This document shows, piece by piece, positions 1 to 7,115 of a stretch of 35,506 nucleotides of DNA. The translations under genes were made by a program, and so were the position numbers. The stretch's first letter is position 1, and every line of letters starts with the position of its first letter. This DNA comes from an uncultured Bacteroides sp. (GTDB lineage Bacteria > Bacteroidota > Bacteroidia > Bacteroidales > Bacteroidaceae), in assembly GCA_946628545.1 (NCBI GenBank), contig CAMOWU010000029.1, positions 1-35,506 of the forward strand. Direction: 5' to 3'. The notes beneath the pieces were generated by a model, which did no database searches, was not told where the DNA came from, and was given only the letters and a program-made list of their open reading frames with translations.

Positions 1-150
1 CGCCCTGGGGGGTGATGTGGTTTGTAGTTGCGCCCTGTAAGGGCAACATCGATAGTTTCATTGATGCTGCCCTTACAGGGCGCGGGTTGTTTTGCGGTAC
101 ATACCCCAGGGCGTTGCCCTGGGCTAAGAGATGATGCCCTTTCAGGGCGA
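1..150. repeat. Cluster of REP-like palindromes downstream of the kinase gene
   Basis: Several GC-rich palindromes are packed together. Bases 30-53 pair with 60-83, giving a 24-bp stem with one mismatch, one G-T pair and a 6-base loop. Its outer 15 bp (30-44 with 69-83, starting GCGCCCTGTAAGGGC) are perfect. Bases 105-112 pair with 116-123 (CCCAGGGC/GCCCTGGG, 3-base loop). Bases 136-148 form GCCCTTTCAGGGC. A further half-copy starts at base 1, so the cluster probably runs past the window edge. The shared CGCCCTG core suggests one REP/BIME-type family. Such structures at a gene end can also terminate transcription or protect RNA; that role is inferred. Confidence 0.85.
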
Positions 151-153
151 TTC

Positions 154-216
154 GTCCAAAGTCTAAAGTCTAAAGTCTAAAGCCTAAAGTCTAAGGTCTA
201 AAGTCTAATGTCTATA
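154..216. repeat. Heptamer tandem array (GTCTAAA) running into the kinase 3' end
   Basis: Nine consecutive 7-bp units: GTCCAAA, three GTCTAAA, GCCTAAA, GTCTAAG, GTCTAAA, GTCTAAT and GTCTATA. The last two units lie at or inside the 3' end of the leftward kinase gene. The stop codon (complement of CTA at 205-207) lies in the eighth unit. Confidence 0.9.
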
Positions 217-1578
217 CCCTTGCTTGTAGGCATTGAGGAGCATGTGAAGGACGATTCTGTTGAACTTGGCTGAGACGTAATCGTTGAGGTAATAGGTAAC
301 CTCTCGTGAAGACACCTGTCCACTGAACTGAAGTTGCAACTCTCGTTCGATGGGAGGCAACTGTTTTTTGCAGTTCTTCATCGCCATCGTCCAGTTGCGC
401 ATGACGGAGGCAGATTCGGAATACAGGGAGTCGCGGAAAGTATCCACCGTGGATTGGAAGACGGGTTCGCAAGCGGCGATAATGGCGGCATCCAACTCAG
501 GGTACTCGCCTTTAGAGGGGGAAGGAATGGGTTTCTTGATCTCTTGCTCCAAGTAACTGATATTGCCGACTATTTGCTGTTCGAGAGGAGAGGGTTGAGG
601 ACTTTCCTTAGGTTGTTGGGGAGATTGGGAGATTGGAGCAGGATGGCTTTCTTGGGCATTGATGGGTCCTGGCGAAGATGTCGTATCTGGATTGGCGGGA
701 GTTGGGGAGGATGCGAGGGAGTCGGCAGTTGCAGGCTGGATAGCAGGAGAAGTCGTGTTGCTTTGTTGTGATCCTGAGAAGAACCACCATAAAACGATGG
801 CAATGAGCAAGGGCAAAAGCAAGACAACCACGATGGTCTTGGTCCTCGAAGTCTTGTGAGACAGTGCTTCCATCACTTCCTGCGCAGACTGGAAACGGTC
901 GTGAGGGCGTTCTGCCAGACACCGGTGCATCACCTCCTGGTAGCGGGGTGGCAACGGCTTTGATGCAGACATATACTCCAGTATGCGTCCGAAAGCGTAG
1001 AGGTCGGTGGCAGGGGTGAACCGCTGCTGCTCAGCATCCGTCCTTTTTTGTTCCGGAGCAGCGAACGGGTCTGTATGCCCAGTGGTGAAAGGGTTGCTGT
1101 CGGTGTAGCAGCAACCGAGGTCCACCAGTCGCACCTCTTGCCCTATGCGAGTGATGAGGATGTTATCGGGTTTGAGGTCGAGATGCAGCACCTGATGGGC
1201 ATGAAGATACTGAAGGGCTTGGAGCAGCTGCCGGCAGAAGGCATGAAGACGTTTCTCGTCCTGGAAAGCCTCCTGTTGTTCAAGATAGTCGGTCAGTGTC
1301 CAGCCGTCGATATACTCCATCAGGATATAGTCGTCGCCGCGTTCGATATAGCGGGGTAGGGAAGGATGTTCAAGGCGGTAGGCCGTCTCGAACTCCTTCT
1401 CCATGGCCGCCACATACCGCGGGTCGAGAGCAAACTCAGGTTTCAGCCGTTTGAGAAAATGCCACTTGCCATAACGGCGCACACGAAAGGCCTGGCATGT
1501 GGCTCCTTCGGCGTTCAGGAGTTCGGCATTGTCGAACTCCTGGCTCCTGGATTGGTCGAAACCCGAAGTGTTGTTCAT
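205..1578 (-). CDS. Membrane-anchored eukaryotic-like Ser/Thr protein kinase
   Basis: This 457-aa protein has a cytoplasmic protein-kinase domain at about residues 15-240, one membrane helix at about 248-268, and a roughly 190-residue C-terminal part expected outside the cytoplasm. Visible kinase features are a candidate ATP-binding Lys43 (FLKRLK), the catalytic loop HLDLKPDN with Asp134, the metal-binding DLG with Asp153 in place of DFG, and an APE-like AAPEQ. The Gly-rich loop is poorly conserved, with only one clear Gly near residue 25. The juxtamembrane outer part is Ser/Pro/Gln-rich, followed by a mixed helical region with no PASTA or other domain I recognise. It lies 15 bp downstream of the DNA-binding-like gene, so co-transcription is likely. 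The substrate is unknown. Activity is likely because the catalytic Asp residues are present, but it is not proven. Confidence 0.9.
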   Translation of the reverse strand: MNNTSGFDQSRSQEFDNAELLNAEGATCQAFRVRRYGKWHFLKRLKPEFALDPRYVAAMEKEFETAYRLEHPSLPRYIERGDDYILMEYIDGWTLTDYLEQQEAFQDEKRLHAFCRQLLQALQYLHAHQVLHLDLKPDNILITRIGQEVRLVDLGCCYTDSNPFTTGHTDPFAAPEQKRTDAEQQRFTPATDLYAFGRILEYMSASKPLPPRYQEVMHRCLAERPHDRFQSAQEVMEALSHKTSRTKTIVVVLLLPLLIAIVLWWFFSGSQQSNTTSPAIQPATADSLASSPTPANPDTTSSPGPINAQESHPAPISQSPQQPKESPQPSPLEQQIVGNISYLEQEIKKPIPSPSKGEYPELDAAIIAACEPVFQSTVDTFRDSLYSESASVMRNWTMAMKNCKKQLPPIERELQLQFSGQVSSREVTYYLNDYVSAKFNRIVLHMLLNAYKQGYRH

Positions 1579-1593
1579 GGTGCCAAAAGATGA

Positions 1594-2151
1594 TTAGTCG
1601 TTGTCGATCAACTGGATGCTCGTCAGTCCTGTTATCTTGCCAGCCGTGTAGTGTCCCAGCGACACCCCGTTGCGCACCACGTCGCTGACCAGCAAGGGAA
1701 ATCGAAGCACGAAGAGCGGTGCGTCTATCACGTCGCCCTCGCGCAACTGGCTGTTCTCGTTGTGCACCACCACGTATTTGCTGCCCGACAGATGCCGCAA
1801 ACGCACCTTGCGGTCGGGTAGGTAGCTGTATTCCACCAAGCCGCCTTCAGGTACTGAAAACGAAGCCAACGAACCACCATGGTCGAAGCTGGAGTTGACG
1901 TGACGTGTCGCCTCCGACATCACGTCCCAGTTCTCAAAACCGAGGTAACGGGCGATGATGTTGAGGGTGCTTGGTCGTGGCTCGCGTTCGTCCTTGATCT
2001 GTCCCATGAGGCGTTTCATGGTGTTCAAGCCGATATGCTCGTGTTCCTGTTCCTCAATCTTCTCGATGAGTTTGTTGAGGTGCACCCCGTCGTTCAGGTT
2101 CAGTCCAGATTTCTGACTGAGCAAATACTTCACAAAGACATTCAGCACCAT
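1594..2151 (-). CDS. Small two-domain protein, putative DNA-binding regulator
   Basis: This 185-aa protein is not firmly recognised. Residues 1-80 are helical and include a stretch (LNTMKRLMGQ, then REPRPSTLNIIARYLGFENW) that resembles the helix-turn-helix-like N-terminus of Bacteroidetes proteins of unknown role. Residues about 95-185 are beta-rich (KVRLRHLSGSKYVVV, then GDVIDAPLFVLRFP) and could be a sensory or OB/SH3-like fold. There is no signal peptide or membrane segment. It sits between a flavodoxin-like gene (22 bp upstream) and a Ser/Thr kinase gene (15 bp downstream), all leftward. It could therefore be a regulator or a substrate of the kinase. That pairing is inferred from position only. 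Confidence 0.7.
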   Translation of the reverse strand: MVLNVFVKYLLSQKSGLNLNDGVHLNKLIEKIEEQEHEHIGLNTMKRLMGQIKDEREPRPSTLNIIARYLGFENWDVMSEATRHVNSSFDHGGSLASFSVPEGGLVEYSYLPDRKVRLRHLSGSKYVVVHNENSQLREGDVIDAPLFVLRFPLLVSDVVRNGVSLGHYTAGKITGLTSIQLIDND

Positions 2152-2173
2152 AGCCTTTCAGTGGATAGAACGT

Positions 2174-2689
2174 TTATAGTTTATTCACCAAATCCTGGAT
2201 TTTGAGCTTTGTCTCTTCAGTCTTCTGCTCATCGATCTTGGCAGTCACCACACCTGTATTTTCTGCGCTCCAGTAGTTGCAGATGTCGCGGAACTCGGCT
2301 GTGGCGCCATCATACACGCCAGGCGAGTACGACGACACGAGCAATGCCATCTTCTGTACCTTGGCAGGTTTGTTCACGCAGTACATGCGCTGGATGGGAG
2401 CCTGGATTTGTGCGTTGAGCGTGAAGTAGTAGATGGGGGCGGCAAGCACCAGCACCTCTGCCTCAGCCATCAGTGGGTAGAGCTCCTGCATGTCGTCTTT
2501 CTGGATGCAAGCGCCATTGCCCTTGTTGTGGCAGTACTCGCATGCCAGGCAACCCGCGATCTTCTTCTTCGACACATTCACCAAGGTCACCTGATGACCT
2601 GCTGCCTCAGCAGCTTTCTTGTACTCATCTGCCATCCAGGCAGTGTTGCCCTTTGCGCGGGGCGATGCTTGTAGAATCAAAATGTTCAT
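2174..2689 (-). CDS. Flavodoxin-fold NAD(P)H-dependent oxidoreductase
   Basis: This 171-aa protein begins MNILILQASPRAKGNT, the FMN-phosphate-binding start of the flavodoxin_2/FMN_red family. It continues with a Cys-containing CLACEYCHNKGNGACIQKDDM segment typical of iron-sulfur-flavoprotein-like or multimeric flavodoxin WrbA-like proteins, and then APIYYFTLNAQIQ. It probably reduces quinones or other acceptors in the cytoplasm with FMN; the true substrate cannot be told. I chose the start at 2689 because the longer reading adds 13 residues that do not fit the family. A weak -7 box (TATATTTC on the minus strand, 2713-2720) lies about 24 bp upstream. The next two genes follow at 22 and 15 bp. 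Confidence 0.88.
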   Translation of the reverse strand: MNILILQASPRAKGNTAWMADEYKKAAEAAGHQVTLVNVSKKKIAGCLACEYCHNKGNGACIQKDDMQELYPLMAEAEVLVLAAPIYYFTLNAQIQAPIQRMYCVNKPAKVQKMALLVSSYSPGVYDGATAEFRDICNYWSAENTGVVTAKIDEQKTEETKLKIQDLVNKL

Positions 2690-2725
2690 AACTTTTAGAA
2701 TTAGTGTAGTTGAAATATATCTTCT

Positions 2726-2852
2726 CACCTCCCATTAGAGGGGTGGGTACCATTGTCCTTGAGACCCCGCCCCGCCTTTCATGCACCCCTCCCCCTTGCG
2801 GGGGTGGGGAGTCTATTCCCTCTCATTTGAGGGGAAGGGTAGGGGGGTGTGG
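2726..2852. repeat. Degenerate G/C-rich palindromic repeats (CCCCTCC...GGGGAGGGG family)
   Basis: Three imperfect hairpins stand in a row: CACCTCCCATTAGAGGGG, CACCCCTCCCCCTTGCGGGGG, and TCCCTCTCATTTGAGGGG followed by an AGGGGGGTG tail. They resemble the 60-bp units between lemA and the M48 gene (23926-24083) in both core and tail, so they look like decayed copies of one family. They fill the gap between the AAA-protein 3' end and the flavodoxin promoter. Confidence 0.75.
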
Positions 2853-2863
2853 GTGTTGATGCA

Positions 2864-4441
2864 CTAACCATTCTCATACCTTTCGATATGGCATTCGTGG
2901 GTCTTCTTTTGTTTGTCGTAGTTGATGGCCACGAGCAGCAGGTTGCTGGTATATTGCCGTACCTTGTCGGGATATTGCTTGCGCTTGATTTGGCTGATGG
3001 CGCTGTCTGCATCCTTGTTGTACTTCAGTTCGATGACCAGTGCGGGCTTATCCACGTTCTTCCGCGGTATAAGCACCAAGTCGGCATAGCCCTTGCCTGA
3101 GGCCAGTTCCCTATTGAAGATGTAGTCCCCGTGGGCGAAGTAGTAGGCAATCGACAGCACACATGCCAGTGAGTTCTCGTCGTTGTAGGATAGGATGCTC
3201 GTGTGCTCGTCGTGGGCCGCATCGATGGCTTGAGCCACGGCATCCGCATTGCCTGCCAAGGTGGATTGAAGTAGCTGGCGGGATTTCTGAATGGCGTCAG
3301 AAACTATGGTCCAGTCGTTTTCCCTAACAGCATTCACAAGTTCGCCCGCTACCTCGAAATTGGGTACATAGCATTTTTTTTCACGACGATCGTATGCAAG
3401 ATATCCCAAATGGATGAGTACGGTGAAGACATCATCACGATTATTGATCTGAGAGAGGTCATTCTTGAAACCTGCAGGATCTACAAAACAACTCTCACCA
3501 GCCAGCATACGGATGATATCGTCTTTCAGTCCGTCGTAGTTCATATTGATATAACTGGCTACGGCATCAGTAGCGCCAGTCTTTCCCCAGTAGCTGTCGC
3601 ACCACTGCTCAGAGATGGCTCTCATTACGGAATTAGGATTGAACATGGAAGACTGTGCCCCTATCTGGTAGCCATCGTACCATTTTTCCAGTTCATCGAA
3701 ATCCATCCCGTGCTTTTCCGCCAAACCGCGTACTTCGTCTTTGGTGAAGCCAAAGAAAGACGCCAATCCACCAGGGGACACCATAGAGTACTCGATGAAG
3801 TTGTTGAGCGCCGACTCCGTCTTGTATTTCTTGATGGGCAGGATGCCGGTCATATACACCCCGGCGAACACCCTGCTGGCATTCACGCCTTTGAACATAC
3901 GGCGAAGCCAGTTGACGTAGTTGTCCATGGCTTGTGTGCCGGACTTGAACTCACGGCAGATGGCGTCCCACTCATCGATGATGAAGACGAACTGCTCTCC
4001 CGTAGCCTCCATGATATGGATGAGGCAGTTCATCAAGTCGTCCATCTCTTTGACCTTTACGTCCGGATAGGCTTCAAGCACATCTGCTTTCAGTGCCGCG
4101 TCAATCTGCCCAACAATATTATCGTCATGAAAACGGGTCACAAACTCTGACATGTCGAGATAAAGGACCGCATACTTGTTCAAGTGTTCCTCGAAGGACG
4201 GGTCCTTGGCTATGGCCAAGTCGGCAAACAGTGATCGTGAGTCGCAGGAATGGTCGTAGTAGGCGCAGAGCATCTTGGCTGCCATCGACTTGCCGAATCG
4301 TCGGCATCGCGTGACGCAACTGAGGCTTTGCTCAGTGAAAAGCGTCTTGTTGACCACGGCTATCAGCCCCGACTTGTCGATATACTCGCTTCTGCGAATG
4401 CGCTGGAACCCAGCGTTCCCGATGTTGATGTATGTACCCAT
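2864..4441 (-). CDS. AAA-ATPase-like protein with C-terminal PD-(D/E)XK nuclease-like domain
   Basis: This 525-aa protein belongs to the AAA-ATPase_like (PF09820) plus PDDEXK_9 (PF08011) architecture, which is strongly expanded in Bacteroidetes. The N-terminus (NAGFQRIRRSEYIDKSGLI) is the family signature. Walker A is the unusual RCRRFGKS at residues 45-52 and Walker B is VFIIDEWDA at about residue 145. A C-terminal block reading GYADLVLIP, then ALVIELKYNKD carries the D...ExK nuclease-fold pattern. Its function is not established; mobile-element, selfish and defence-like roles have been considered for such families. The start at 4441 is chosen because the family begins at MGTYINIGNAGF; the longer reading runs through palindromic repeats. 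Its promoter is at 4607-4614, leaving a leader of about 160 nt that carries two hairpins. Confidence 0.9.
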   Translation of the reverse strand: MGTYINIGNAGFQRIRRSEYIDKSGLIAVVNKTLFTEQSLSCVTRCRRFGKSMAAKMLCAYYDHSCDSRSLFADLAIAKDPSFEEHLNKYAVLYLDMSEFVTRFHDDNIVGQIDAALKADVLEAYPDVKVKEMDDLMNCLIHIMEATGEQFVFIIDEWDAICREFKSGTQAMDNYVNWLRRMFKGVNASRVFAGVYMTGILPIKKYKTESALNNFIEYSMVSPGGLASFFGFTKDEVRGLAEKHGMDFDELEKWYDGYQIGAQSSMFNPNSVMRAISEQWCDSYWGKTGATDAVASYINMNYDGLKDDIIRMLAGESCFVDPAGFKNDLSQINNRDDVFTVLIHLGYLAYDRREKKCYVPNFEVAGELVNAVRENDWTIVSDAIQKSRQLLQSTLAGNADAVAQAIDAAHDEHTSILSYNDENSLACVLSIAYYFAHGDYIFNRELASGKGYADLVLIPRKNVDKPALVIELKYNKDADSAISQIKRKQYPDKVRQYTSNLLLVAINYDKQKKTHECHIERYENG

Positions 4442-4525
4442 AAATACCTGTTGATCTTGATGAATTTTATATAATGAGTATTTTTTGCGTTGCTCAGTAG
4501 AAGGTACTGTGCTCTTGGCTGATGC

Positions 4526-4602
4526 TGTTGTGCGGCAGGAATGCCGCACCTCCTACATGTGTTTGAGACCGGTGTTGTGCGGCAGGAATGCCGCACCTCC
4601 TA
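4526..4602. repeat. Two 30-bp palindromic repeats in the leader of the AAA gene
   Basis: A 30-bp sequence occurs identically at 4526-4555 and 4573-4602 (47-bp spacing). Each holds a perfect 7-bp hairpin TGCGGCA-GGAA-TGCCGCA and, on the minus strand, begins TAGGAGGTGCGGC. Both lie between the -7 box of the AAA gene and its start codon, so they are transcribed as leader RNA. Confidence 0.9.
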
Positions 4603-4606
4603 TTTG

Positions 4607-4637
4607 CAAAGATATAATTTTTTTTGTGAAATCTCAA
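4607..4637 (-). promoter_or_regulatory. Promoter of the AAA/PD-(D/E)XK gene
   Basis: On the minus strand TATCTTTG (4607-4614) matches the Bacteroidetes -7 consensus TAnnTTTG. A TTG (4635-4637) lies 20 bp upstream as the -33 element. Confidence 0.75.
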
Positions 4638-4674
4638 CCTCTTGGTGTTTTTTCTGCCTTTCAGTTCGCATGTG

Positions 4675-4767
4675 GGGACGCGACGTGTCGCGTCCGCAAT
4701 GGTCCGCAATGGTCCGCAATGGTCCGCAATGGTCCGCAATGATTCGGACGCGACACGTCGCGTCCCT
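4675..4767. repeat. Inverted pair of 20-bp palindromes enclosing a decamer array
   Basis: The palindrome GGACGCGACGTGTCGCGTCC (4676-4695) and its inverse with central AC (4746-4765) face each other. Between them lie five copies of the decamer GTCCGCAATG (4692-4741). The first decamer overlaps the end of the left palindrome. The unit lies between the AAA-gene promoter and the 3' end of tex. The 345-bp gap 4442-4786 is thus filled by leader hairpins, a promoter and this element; no gene is seen there. Confidence 0.9.
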
Positions 4768-4786
4768 ACGGTCATTGCAATATCAA

Positions 4787-6919
4787 TTAGCCGATGAGTT
4801 TGAGGCTGATGCGTCCGCGTTTGCGATCGACTTCCAGCACACGTACCTTCACGTGTTGATGCAAGTGGACCACCTCATTGGGGTCGCGCACGAATCGGTC
4901 GGCCAACTGCGATATATGGACGAGTCCGTCCTGGTGCACACCTACATCCACGAAAGCACCGAAATTGGTGATGTTGGTCACGATGCCAGGCAGTTCCATT
5001 CCTTCCATCAGGTCATCTACGGTCTTCACGCTCTCGTCGAACTCGAAGACCTCGACCCCTTGTCGTGGGTCGCGTCCTGGTTTCTCCAGTTCCTTCATGA
5101 TGTCGGTCAGAGTGGGCAGGCCGATGCGGTCGTTCACATAGCGTTTGATGTTGATGCCCTCTCGTTTCGACGGGTCGTTGATCAACTGACTGACGGTGCA
5201 GCCAGCATCGCGTGCCATCTGCTCCACCACCTTGTAGCTTTCTGGATGTACGGCACTGTTGTCCAGTGGGTTGGTGGCGTCAGGAATACGTAGGAAGCCC
5301 GCGCATTGCTCAAATGCCGATGGTCCCAAGCGAGTCACTTTCAGCAATTCCTTGCGGCTGCTGAACGCGCCATGCTCACGTCGGTAGTCCACGATGTTCT
5401 TGGCCAGGGTAGGCCCAAGTCCGCTCACGTAGGTCAGCAACTGCTGGCTCGCCGTATTGAGATTCACACCTACCAGGTTCACGCAGCTTTCCACCGTCTG
5501 GTCGAGCTTCTGCTTGAGTTTCGTCTGGTCCACATCATGCTGATATTGTCCCACGCCGATGCTCTTGGGGTCGATCTTCACCAACTCCGCCAAAGGATCC
5601 ATCAGCCTGCGGCCTATCGACACCGCCCCACGGACGGTCACGTCTTGGTCGGGAAACTCCTCGCGCGCAATCTTGGAGGCTGAATAGACCGATGCGCCAT
5701 CCTCGCTCACCGTGAAGCAGCGAACAGGTTGGGCAAAAGATATGCTCTTGATGAAATCGTTGGTCTCGCGACTGGCTGTGCCATTGCCTATGGCGATCGC
5801 CTCTATATGATACTGCTCCACCATGCGCTCCACGCTCTGCTGCGCCTGCGGACTGAAACCTTTCGACAGGAAGGGATGGATAGCTTCGAAGTGCAACAGG
5901 TTGCCCTGGGCGTCAAGACAGACCACCTTGCATCCCGTTCGGAATCCGGGGTCGATGCCCATCACTCGTTTTTGCCCCAAAGGAGCGGAAAGCAACAACT
6001 GGCGCAGGTTTTCGGCAAACACACGGATAGCCTCCTCGTCGGCCTTCTCTTTGCTCAGGTTGGCAAACTCGGTCTCGATAGAAGGCTTGAGCAGACGTTT
6101 GTAGCAGTCCTCTGCCGCTTCCTCCACCAGTCGGCTGCACTCGCCCGAGCCCCTGACATACTGTCGCTGAAGTCCGGCGATGCATGCGTCCTGATCGGGC
6201 GAGATGCTCACCCGGAGCACCCCTTCTGACTCGCCGCGGCGCATGGCCAAGAGCCTGTGCGACGAACAACGGCGCAAAGGCTCGCTCCAATCGAAATAGT
6301 CAGCGTATTTCTGAGCCTCGTCGAGTTCTTCCTTGCCCTTCACCACCTTTGAGGTAATCATGGCCTGTCGTTCGAACGAGCGGCGCAGGTGGTTTCTTGA
6401 ATCCTCGTTCTCGCTCATGGTCTCGGCGAGGATGTCCTGCGCCCCTTTCAGCGCCATGTCGATGTCTTTCACGTCGCCCTTCACATACTTACGTGCCACG
6501 GAGTTGATGTCGCGCTCCCGCTGCAGCAAGATGATGGTGGCTAAAGGTTCAAGCCCTTGTTCCCTTGCCACCTGTGCACGTGTGCGCCGTTTGGGTTTGA
6601 AGGGCAAGTAGATGTCCTCCAGCACCGTGGCGTCCCATGTCTCCTCGATGCGTCGCTCCAACTCGGGTGTCAGTTTGCCTTGTTCTGAGATGGTCTTCAG
6701 TATGGTTTCCTTGCGCTTGGCCAGTTCCTGAAGTTTCAGGTACAGTTCGTTGATGCTGGCAATCTGCACCTCGTCCATGCTTCCAGTGCGCTCTTTTCTG
6801 TATCGTGATATGAAAGGGATGGTAGCTCCTTCATCGAGCAACTCGAGCGTGTTGCCCACTCCCTTGACATCCAATCCTAACTGTGCCGCTACGAGTGCGG
6901 CGAATGTGTTATTGTTCAT
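4787..6919 (-). CDS. tex: Tex family RNA-binding transcription accessory protein
   Basis: This 710-aa protein matches Tex/YhgF along its full length. The start MNNNTFAALVAAQLGL leads into the helical Tex_N domain (PFISRYRKERTGSMDEVQ at about 35-52). A YqgF/RNase H-like domain begins at GIDPGFRTGCKVV, helix-hairpin-helix motifs are seen at YVSGLGPTLAKNIVDYRREHG, and an S1 RNA-binding domain (PGIVTNITNFGAFVDVG) ends the protein. Tex is a conserved cytoplasmic nucleic-acid-binding protein tied to transcription; its exact task is unsettled. A TAATTTTG box at 6964-6971 lies about 45 bp upstream, divergent from the GH127 promoter. The protein ends shortly after S1 (RISLKLIG), without the basic tail of the longer proteobacterial versions. 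Confidence 0.97.
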   Translation of the reverse strand: MNNNTFAALVAAQLGLDVKGVGNTLELLDEGATIPFISRYRKERTGSMDEVQIASINELYLKLQELAKRKETILKTISEQGKLTPELERRIEETWDATVLEDIYLPFKPKRRTRAQVAREQGLEPLATIILLQRERDINSVARKYVKGDVKDIDMALKGAQDILAETMSENEDSRNHLRRSFERQAMITSKVVKGKEELDEAQKYADYFDWSEPLRRCSSHRLLAMRRGESEGVLRVSISPDQDACIAGLQRQYVRGSGECSRLVEEAAEDCYKRLLKPSIETEFANLSKEKADEEAIRVFAENLRQLLLSAPLGQKRVMGIDPGFRTGCKVVCLDAQGNLLHFEAIHPFLSKGFSPQAQQSVERMVEQYHIEAIAIGNGTASRETNDFIKSISFAQPVRCFTVSEDGASVYSASKIAREEFPDQDVTVRGAVSIGRRLMDPLAELVKIDPKSIGVGQYQHDVDQTKLKQKLDQTVESCVNLVGVNLNTASQQLLTYVSGLGPTLAKNIVDYRREHGAFSSRKELLKVTRLGPSAFEQCAGFLRIPDATNPLDNSAVHPESYKVVEQMARDAGCTVSQLINDPSKREGINIKRYVNDRIGLPTLTDIMKELEKPGRDPRQGVEVFEFDESVKTVDDLMEGMELPGIVTNITNFGAFVDVGVHQDGLVHISQLADRFVRDPNEVVHLHQHVKVRVLEVDRKRGRISLKLIG

Positions 6920-6963
6920 CTTTTTTCTGAAAACTAAAATTAGGCAGTTTCGCCATTGAGATG

Positions 6964-6995
6964 CAAAATTAGTCTTTTTTCTTGAACAAACACAA
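6964..6995 (-). promoter_or_regulatory. tex promoter
   Basis: Minus-strand TAATTTTG (6964-6971) is a -7 match, with a TTG (6993-6995) 21 bp upstream. It lies back to back with the GH127 promoter in a 196-bp gap. Confidence 0.6.
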
Positions 6996-7056
6996 TGAAC
7001 TTTGCCGTAGAGTGCAGAAAAAACTTTTTCGGGAAAAGATAATGTCTTGTAGGTTG

Positions 7057-7085
7057 TTGAAATAGAAAATAATTTCCTATTTTTG
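7057..7085 (+). promoter_or_regulatory. GH127 gene promoter
   Basis: TATTTTTG (7078-7085) matches TAnnTTTG. A TTG (7057-7059) lies 18 bp upstream. The start codon is 30 bp downstream. Confidence 0.65.
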
Positions 7086-7115
7086 CACAGAAGAAAACTT
7101 ACATTACTTAACCTT

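Noticed and set aside
1..150. CRISPR array or integron attC site
   Set aside because: The palindromes differ in length and spacing with no regular spacers, and no cas or integrase gene is present.
4442..4549. A longer N-terminus for the AAA protein beginning MRHSCRTT
   Set aside because: These residues are encoded by the palindromic repeats and leader; the family starts at MGTYINIGNAGF.
7083..7115. Upstream TTG start for the GH127 enzyme
   Set aside because: The TTG overlaps the -7 promoter box, and the signal peptide fits the ATG at 7116.
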